NCBI GenBank assembly: GCA_021808665.1
Contig: JAKBBA010000046.1
Span: forward strand, 1 to 26,586
Direction of reading: 5' to 3'
DNA length: 26,586 nt
Source: Actinomycetes bacterium
GTDB lineage: Bacteria > Actinomycetota > Acidimicrobiia > Acidimicrobiales > Palsa-688
In this document: in pieces, positions 22,597-26,586 of the stretch
How the letters are laid out: each line of letters starts with the position of its first letter
Numbering within the stretch: position 1 is the first letter of the stretch
Program-made: the position numbers and the translations under genes
The notes under the pieces: generated by a model
Told to the model about the DNA's origin: nothing
What the model saw: the letters and a program-made list of their open reading frames with translations, nothing else
Database searches by the model: none

Positions 22597-23936
22597 GACG
22601 CGGCCGCCGTTGCCAGTTCCATGCCTACCGGGACAGGCGCGGCGAGAACCTCACCAAGCAGACGCCAGGACTCGTCGAGCAAGACGATCTGGTCTTTCGC
22701 TTGCCGTAGGAAGCAGTCAATGTCGTCGCGCAATCGCATGGCGGTGTCGACGAGTTGGTTCGTACCCGGGACGTAAGCTCCGATTTCGATCAGGTCACGT
22801 GCATCTCGGTACGCGGAGAGGATCCGCCGCATCTCCCTGCTGAGCACCCGCTGTTCCGGCGAAGTGATCATCGACTCGACGCGCGAAACCGACTCGAGCA
22901 CTTCGATACTCGGGAAATGTCCAGACGTCGCCAAACGCCTGGACAGAACGACGTGGCCGTCAAGGATCGAGCGCGTCGTGTCCGCTATGGGCTCGTTCAT
23001 GTCGTCGCCGTCCACAAGAACCGTGTAAAGGCCAGTGATCGAACCGACCTCTCCGGCGCCTGCACGCTCGAGAAGCTTCGGCAGGAGGGAGAACACCGAC
23101 GGCGGGTAGCCCCGGGTTGCAGGCGGCTCCCCCGCTGACAGCCCGACCTCGCGCTGAGCCATTGCGAAGCGTGTGATCGAGTCCATCATCAAGACGACAT
23201 CGTTTCCCTGATCGCGGAACCATTCGGCGATCCGTGTCGCGGTGAACGCGGCCCGGATCCGGACCATCGCTGGCTCGTCGGATGTCGCCACCACAACCAC
23301 GGAGCGTGCCAAGCCTTCAGGACCGAGGTCGTGGCTTATGAACTCGTTGACCTCCCGTCCTCGCTCGCCTACCAAAGCAAGCACCGAGACCGCAGCGTTC
23401 GTTCCGCGCGCGACCATGGAGAGAAGACTCGACTTGCCCACTCCCGACCCAGCGAAGATCCCTAGCCGCTGGCCTCGACCGCAGGGCACCATCGTGTCAA
23501 GCGCCCGAACCCCGAGGGAGAGCTGGCGGTCGACTAGCTCGCGTCGCAGCGGGTGCGGCGGGGTCCCATCGACGCCTACCTGCTCCCACTCACCTTCGAT
23601 GGGTTTCCCGTCGATCGGCCTGCCGAGACCGTCCAGGACTCTGCCGAGCAGCCCCGGGCCTACCGTCACCTGGAGTGGACCGCCCGCCGGCTCCACGCGG
23701 TCACCGAAGCGGACCCCGGTGAGATCCCCGAGAGGCATGCAGGCGAGGGAGGAACCCTCGACGGCAACCACCTCCGCGTCTAGGACACCGCCTGCGCGAA
23801 AGATTCGTAACGCGTCGCCGACGGCGGCTCGAACACCGTCGACCTCGACACGCAGGCCGACGATGCGGGTGACGTGACCGGACACTTGCGGCTTGACGGA
23901 TTCGCTCAGACGCCAGCGCAGGGAATCTGAGATCAC
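22593..23936 (-). CDS. fliI: Flagellum-specific ATPase FliI
   Basis: 447 residues from GTG 23936, overlapping the fliH stop (GTGA). ATPase of the flagellar type III export system, related to F1-ATPase beta. Beta-barrel N-terminal domain, RVLDGLGRPIDG (about 99-110), Walker A AGSGVGKSS (162-170), GERGREVNEF (190-199), Walker B VVLMMDS (247-253) followed by ITRFAMAQREV and PPATRGYPPSVFSLLPKL. The C-terminal domain is complete. An open frame further upstream (to 24278) belongs to fliH sequence in another frame and is rejected because the family length and the overlap both point to 23936. Confidence 0.97.
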   Translation of the reverse strand: MISDSLRWRLSESVKPQVSGHVTRIVGLRVEVDGVRAAVGDALRIFRAGGVLDAEVVAVEGSSLACMPLGDLTGVRFGDRVEPAGGPLQVTVGPGLLGRVLDGLGRPIDGKPIEGEWEQVGVDGTPPHPLRRELVDRQLSLGVRALDTMVPCGRGQRLGIFAGSGVGKSSLLSMVARGTNAAVSVLALVGERGREVNEFISHDLGPEGLARSVVVVATSDEPAMVRIRAAFTATRIAEWFRDQGNDVVLMMDSITRFAMAQREVGLSAGEPPATRGYPPSVFSLLPKLLERAGAGEVGSITGLYTVLVDGDDMNEPIADTTRSILDGHVVLSRRLATSGHFPSIEVLESVSRVESMITSPEQRVLSREMRRILSAYRDARDLIEIGAYVPGTNQLVDTAMRLRDDIDCFLRQAKDQIVLLDESWRLLGEVLAAPVPVGMELATAAAS

Positions 23937-24601
23937 TGGCACTCCTGCTGTCCTTTCGCCGCTGACGGTCCGGTCAGGTGCAGATCGTCGAGTACTTGGC
24001 GGGCACGCCCTAGTGCCGAGCCGATCTGGGCGTCCACTTGGCAGGCACCAGCGACGACGAGACACCCACCCAGCTCTATCGACGGGTCGCCAACAACCTT
24101 CACTGCGGAGTCGGGCACGAGCTCCTGGATGTCCTCGACGCCGAGAGCGTCGCTGGGGTTGACCCGTACCACAATGTCTTCCCCCTCTGGTATCAACCGC
24201 AGGGCGCGGGTGGCGGCGGCTAAGGCCGGGCGTGTTGCGGAGAGTTCTTGTCCGAGGATCGCTTCCGCCAACCCGCATGCCAGCTCCACTACTTCGACCT
24301 CGCCGAGGGATACCACCTCACGTCGGCGAGCAGCGACAAGATCTGCGCTGGCCACGAGCGACTCGGTAAGCCTGCGGAGGGCTGCCGCACGGCCAACCTC
24401 GGCTGCGGCAAGGAACTCGGCCATCGCAGCGTCGTAGCCTTCCTGCCACGCCTGGCGACGAGCTTCGACTTCGGACGCCTCCGCAATGGCACCGTGACTG
24501 CCAGGGATGCCACCATGGCACGAAAGCAGCGACACGACAGGGGCGTCCGCGCTGTCCTCGCGCCGGACGATCCTGCGGCGGTGCACCTTAGACGAACTCA
24601 T
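23933..24601 (-). CDS. fliH: Flagellar export ATPase regulator FliH
   Basis: 222 residues from ATG 24601, with GAGG five bases upstream; it overlaps the end of fliG by 14 bases. Basic N-terminus (SSSKVHRRRIVRRED), then a long helix (ASEVEARRQAWQEGYDAAMA) with Ala/Glu heptads, and the C-terminal FliH/SctL domain (VVELACGLAEAILGQELSAT, VVRVNPSDALGV, GDPSIELGGCLVVA). It tethers and inhibits FliI. TTG 24616 is a possible earlier start. Confidence 0.92.
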   Translation of the reverse strand: MSSSKVHRRRIVRREDSADAPVVSLLSCHGGIPGSHGAIAEASEVEARRQAWQEGYDAAMAEFLAAAEVGRAAALRRLTESLVASADLVAARRREVVSLGEVEVVELACGLAEAILGQELSATRPALAAATRALRLIPEGEDIVVRVNPSDALGVEDIQELVPDSAVKVVGDPSIELGGCLVVAGACQVDAQIGSALGRARQVLDDLHLTGPSAAKGQQECQ

Positions 24602-25592
24602 CGTCGCCTCGCGCAAGCACGATCTCGCCGGAGGTTTCGAGATCGCGAACTATCTTCACTATGGCGCTCTGCGCCGACTCGACTTGTGATAGTCGTGTCG
24701 GGCCGAGCGAATCGATCTCTTCGAGGAGATCCTCCGACGCCCTCTCGGACATGTTCCGCATGAACCGCTCGCGAATTTTCTCGCTCCCGGCCTTCAAGGC
24801 TATTGCTAGGTCTTTCGGAACGACATGGCGGAGGATGAGTTGAAGCGAGCGGTCGTCCAGACTGATCAGGTCGTCGAATACGAACATCTCGTTGCGGATC
24901 GATTCCGCGAGAGCCGGGTCTTCCTGCTCAAGGCGGCTGAGGATCTGCTTCTCCGTGCTGCGGTCGGTCAAGTTCAGGATCGCTATCGTCGACTCCATCC
25001 CCCCAACGGGGCTGGTTGCGGCGGCGCCGTTTCGAAGCAGAGACGAGGCTTTCGACTCGAGAACGTCGGCGAGCTGGCGGATCACGACAGGGCTGATGCG
25101 ACCCATCGTGGCGAGACGCCTGATCAGGTCGACTCGTAGTTCCTCCTCCATGCCGGCAAGCAACTGGGCGGCCGAGTCGGGGGAAAGGTGAGCGAGCATG
25201 ACCGCAATGGTCTGGGGATGCTCCTCCGCGACGAGGTTGCCCAACTGGCGGATGTCGATCCGTTGGATGAAGGCGAGTGGCTGCTGGTCCCGGTCTTCTA
25301 CCAACTCTCCGAGGACCGCCTCCGCGCGCTCCGCTCCGAAGCGGTCACGCAGCAGCTTGCGGGCTACATCCACCCCGCCTTGCGCCACCTGCAGGTATTG
25401 GCTGGCCTGAGAGTTGAACTCGGCGAGAACCTTGTCGACGTCTGACGGCTCGAGTGTCGGCAGTTCTACCATGGCTGTCATGATCTCGGTCACGTCAATT
25501 TCGCTCATCGAGCGAAGAACCTTCGACGCCCGGGATTCATCCAGCTGGGCGATCACTATCGCCGCTCGCTGAGCGCCTGTCAGAGTTTTCAT
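24588..25592 (-). CDS. fliG: Flagellar motor switch protein FliG
   Basis: 334 residues from ATG 25592, one base shared with the fliF stop (TGATG). N-terminal domain binding FliF (LTGAQRAAIVIAQLDE), middle domain with the EHPQ motif (124-127; VAEEHPQTIAVMLAHL), and C-terminal torque domain with MFVFDDLISLDDRSLQLILR (236-255), where the charged residues that meet the stator are kept. The frame extends upstream to 25628 but that part is the end of fliF. Complete and typical. Confidence 0.97.
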   Translation of the reverse strand: MKTLTGAQRAAIVIAQLDESRASKVLRSMSEIDVTEIMTAMVELPTLEPSDVDKVLAEFNSQASQYLQVAQGGVDVARKLLRDRFGAERAEAVLGELVEDRDQQPLAFIQRIDIRQLGNLVAEEHPQTIAVMLAHLSPDSAAQLLAGMEEELRVDLIRRLATMGRISPVVIRQLADVLESKASSLLRNGAAATSPVGGMESTIAILNLTDRSTEKQILSRLEQEDPALAESIRNEMFVFDDLISLDDRSLQLILRHVVPKDLAIALKAGSEKIRERFMRNMSERASEDLLEEIDSLGPTRLSQVESAQSAIVKIVRDLETSGEIVLARGDDEFV

Positions 25593-26586
25593 CAGCCCAG
25601 CGCCTTCGGCGAAGTATCCGACAGCCACGTGCGCAGCATGCTGGCCACGTCGTCGGGCTGGTGGTCAATGAAGTCGTTTATTGTCAACGCCCCACTGCCG
25701 GCGGAGAGCTCGGCGCCGCCGACTGCGGGCATCAGGGCAGTCGGGTTGAACTCTCGGGCTGAGCGCAGAGCCTCCATATCGTTCGGACCGAGGACAGTCG
25801 GCGCCAGACGGGCTTTGCGAGCGGAACGCCACAGCAGGAACAGGACGATGGCGATGATGATAAACACCACAGCAGTCTTGATGAGAGAGCCAAGCGCCTT
25901 GCTCTGCCCTGCCGCGGCTGCTGCCTTCGCCGCGGTCGCGGCCTGCTGCGCCACCGAGGTGTTGAATGGCATCGTCGAGAAAGCCAGCTGATCACCTCGC
26001 TTGGTGTCGATCCCCGCGGCGGCGGCGACGCCGGCCTGAAGTGCTGTCAGGTTGACACCCTTCGGTACGGCCGTAGAGTTGATCAGCACGGCGACCTGCT
26101 CCGATTGGAGCGTGCCTGGTGCCTGCTGAACCGTCTGGGTCTGCTCACTCGTCTCGCAGGTCTGGCTGGACGTGCTGTTGGAGTAGTTTCCTGTCGCTCC
26201 GGCGACAGTTGTTGCGGTCACGGCGCCTGCGGCCCCACCGGGTGGCGTGCCGGTACCAGTGTAGCTCTGACTGGTTTGGCTGTTCTGGGTGCAGAAGCTG
26301 ACTGGTTTCCCGTTCGCCCCGAGCTGAATGCTGTTGGTCGTGGTGGACACCTTCGAGTAGTCCATCGTCGCATTGACCTGTACATCGGCGTTGCCGGCTC
26401 CAACGACGCTCGCCAGGTACGCGTTTACCTTGGCCGCCACGCTGCTGTCGTACGAGTTGGACTGGCCGCCTCCTCCTGATCCGCCGGCGGTGACACCAGG
26501 CCCGGCAAGTAGGTTTCCGGTCGAGTCGGCCACGGTCACGTCCGCCGAGTTCAGGTTCGGGATGCTCGACGCAACCAGGTGCACGA
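25592..26586 (-). CDS. fliF: Flagellar MS-ring protein FliF (partial, C-terminal part)
   Basis: The last 330 residues; the N-terminus lies past the right edge. Visible: the end of the ring-building region (SIPNLNSADVTVADSTGNLL), MDYSKVSTTTN, PGTLQSEQVAVLIN, a second membrane helix (TAVVFIIIAIVLFLLWRSAR) and the C-terminal tail that binds FliG (LTINDFIDHQPDDVASMLRT, WLSDTSP). The extracytoplasmic loop holds a Gly/Thr/Ser-rich insert with two cysteines. It is the first gene of the operon visible here; the promoter must lie outside the window. Confidence 0.95.
   Translation of the reverse strand, partial: VHLVASSIPNLNSADVTVADSTGNLLAGPGVTAGGSGGGGQSNSYDSSVAAKVNAYLASVVGAGNADVQVNATMDYSKVSTTTNSIQLGANGKPVSFCTQNSQTSQSYTGTGTPPGGAAGAVTATTVAGATGNYSNSTSSQTCETSEQTQTVQQAPGTLQSEQVAVLINSTAVPKGVNLTALQAGVAAAAGIDTKRGDQLAFSTMPFNTSVAQQAATAAKAAAAAGQSKALGSLIKTAVVFIIIAIVLFLLWRSARKARLAPTVLGPNDMEALRSAREFNPTALMPAVGGAELSAGSGALTINDFIDHQPDDVASMLRTWLSDTSPKALG

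Noticed and set aside
23942..24278. N-terminal extension of FliI to 24278
   Set aside because: It overlaps fliH out of frame and exceeds the family length; the GTGA junction at 23936 is the real start.

Overview
The window looks like chromosomal DNA of a high-GC, flagellated Gram-positive bacterium, most likely an actinobacterium. The pointers are GC-rich DNA, frequent GTG/TTG starts, leaderless-looking promoters, a BldC-like regulator, and the actinobacterial flagellar order fliF-fliG-fliH-fliI-fliJ-(peptidoglycan hydrolase)-fliK-flgD-flgE-...-fliM-fliN-fliO-fliP-fliQ-fliR-flhB. No rRNA or other strong taxonomic marker is present, so the genus is open.

Right half (about 13,070 to the right edge, all minus strand): one densely packed flagellar operon. 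Read in the direction of transcription it encodes the MS ring (FliF, cut by the window edge), rotor switch FliG, the export ATPase complex FliH-FliI-FliJ, a NlpC/P60 + lytic transglycosylase fusion that probably opens the wall, hook-length ruler FliK, hook cap FlgD, hook FlgE, switch proteins FliM and FliN, and the export gate FliO-FliP-FliQ-FliR-FlhB. Most genes overlap by 1-4 bases (ATGA, GTGA, TTGA, TGATG), so translation is probably coupled. All ORFs are intact. flbD, motA, motB and fliL are not found between flgE and fliM, and flhA does not follow flhB.

Junction: a tRNA-Ile(GAT) gene lies just downstream of flhB with its 3' end facing left. Immediately past that end are an excisionase and a tyrosine integrase, the usual layout of an island integrated in a tRNA 3' end. 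Both are broken: xis has an internal TAG and int lacks its C-terminus with the catalytic tyrosine.

Left half (1 to about 12,910): accessory, heavily decayed island. From left to right it holds a wrecked TOTE conflict-system primase-helicase, a TacA/TacT-like (DUF1778/GNAT) toxin-antitoxin pair, a CBASS SAVED effector without its effector domain, a zinc-ribbon protein with a truncated XRE regulator, an IS110-family remnant, a phosphoribosyltransferase divergent from an XRE regulator with striking palindromes between and inside them, a BldC-like regulator coupled to a protein of unknown function, a complete ISAzo13-family insertion sequence, a frameshifted TIR/deoxyribosyltransferase-like gene, and a Cys-rich small ORF. 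The theme is defence and mobility genes in decay, with a few modules (the TA pair, the BldC-like pair, the PRTase/XRE pair, the ISAzo13 transposase) that still look intact.
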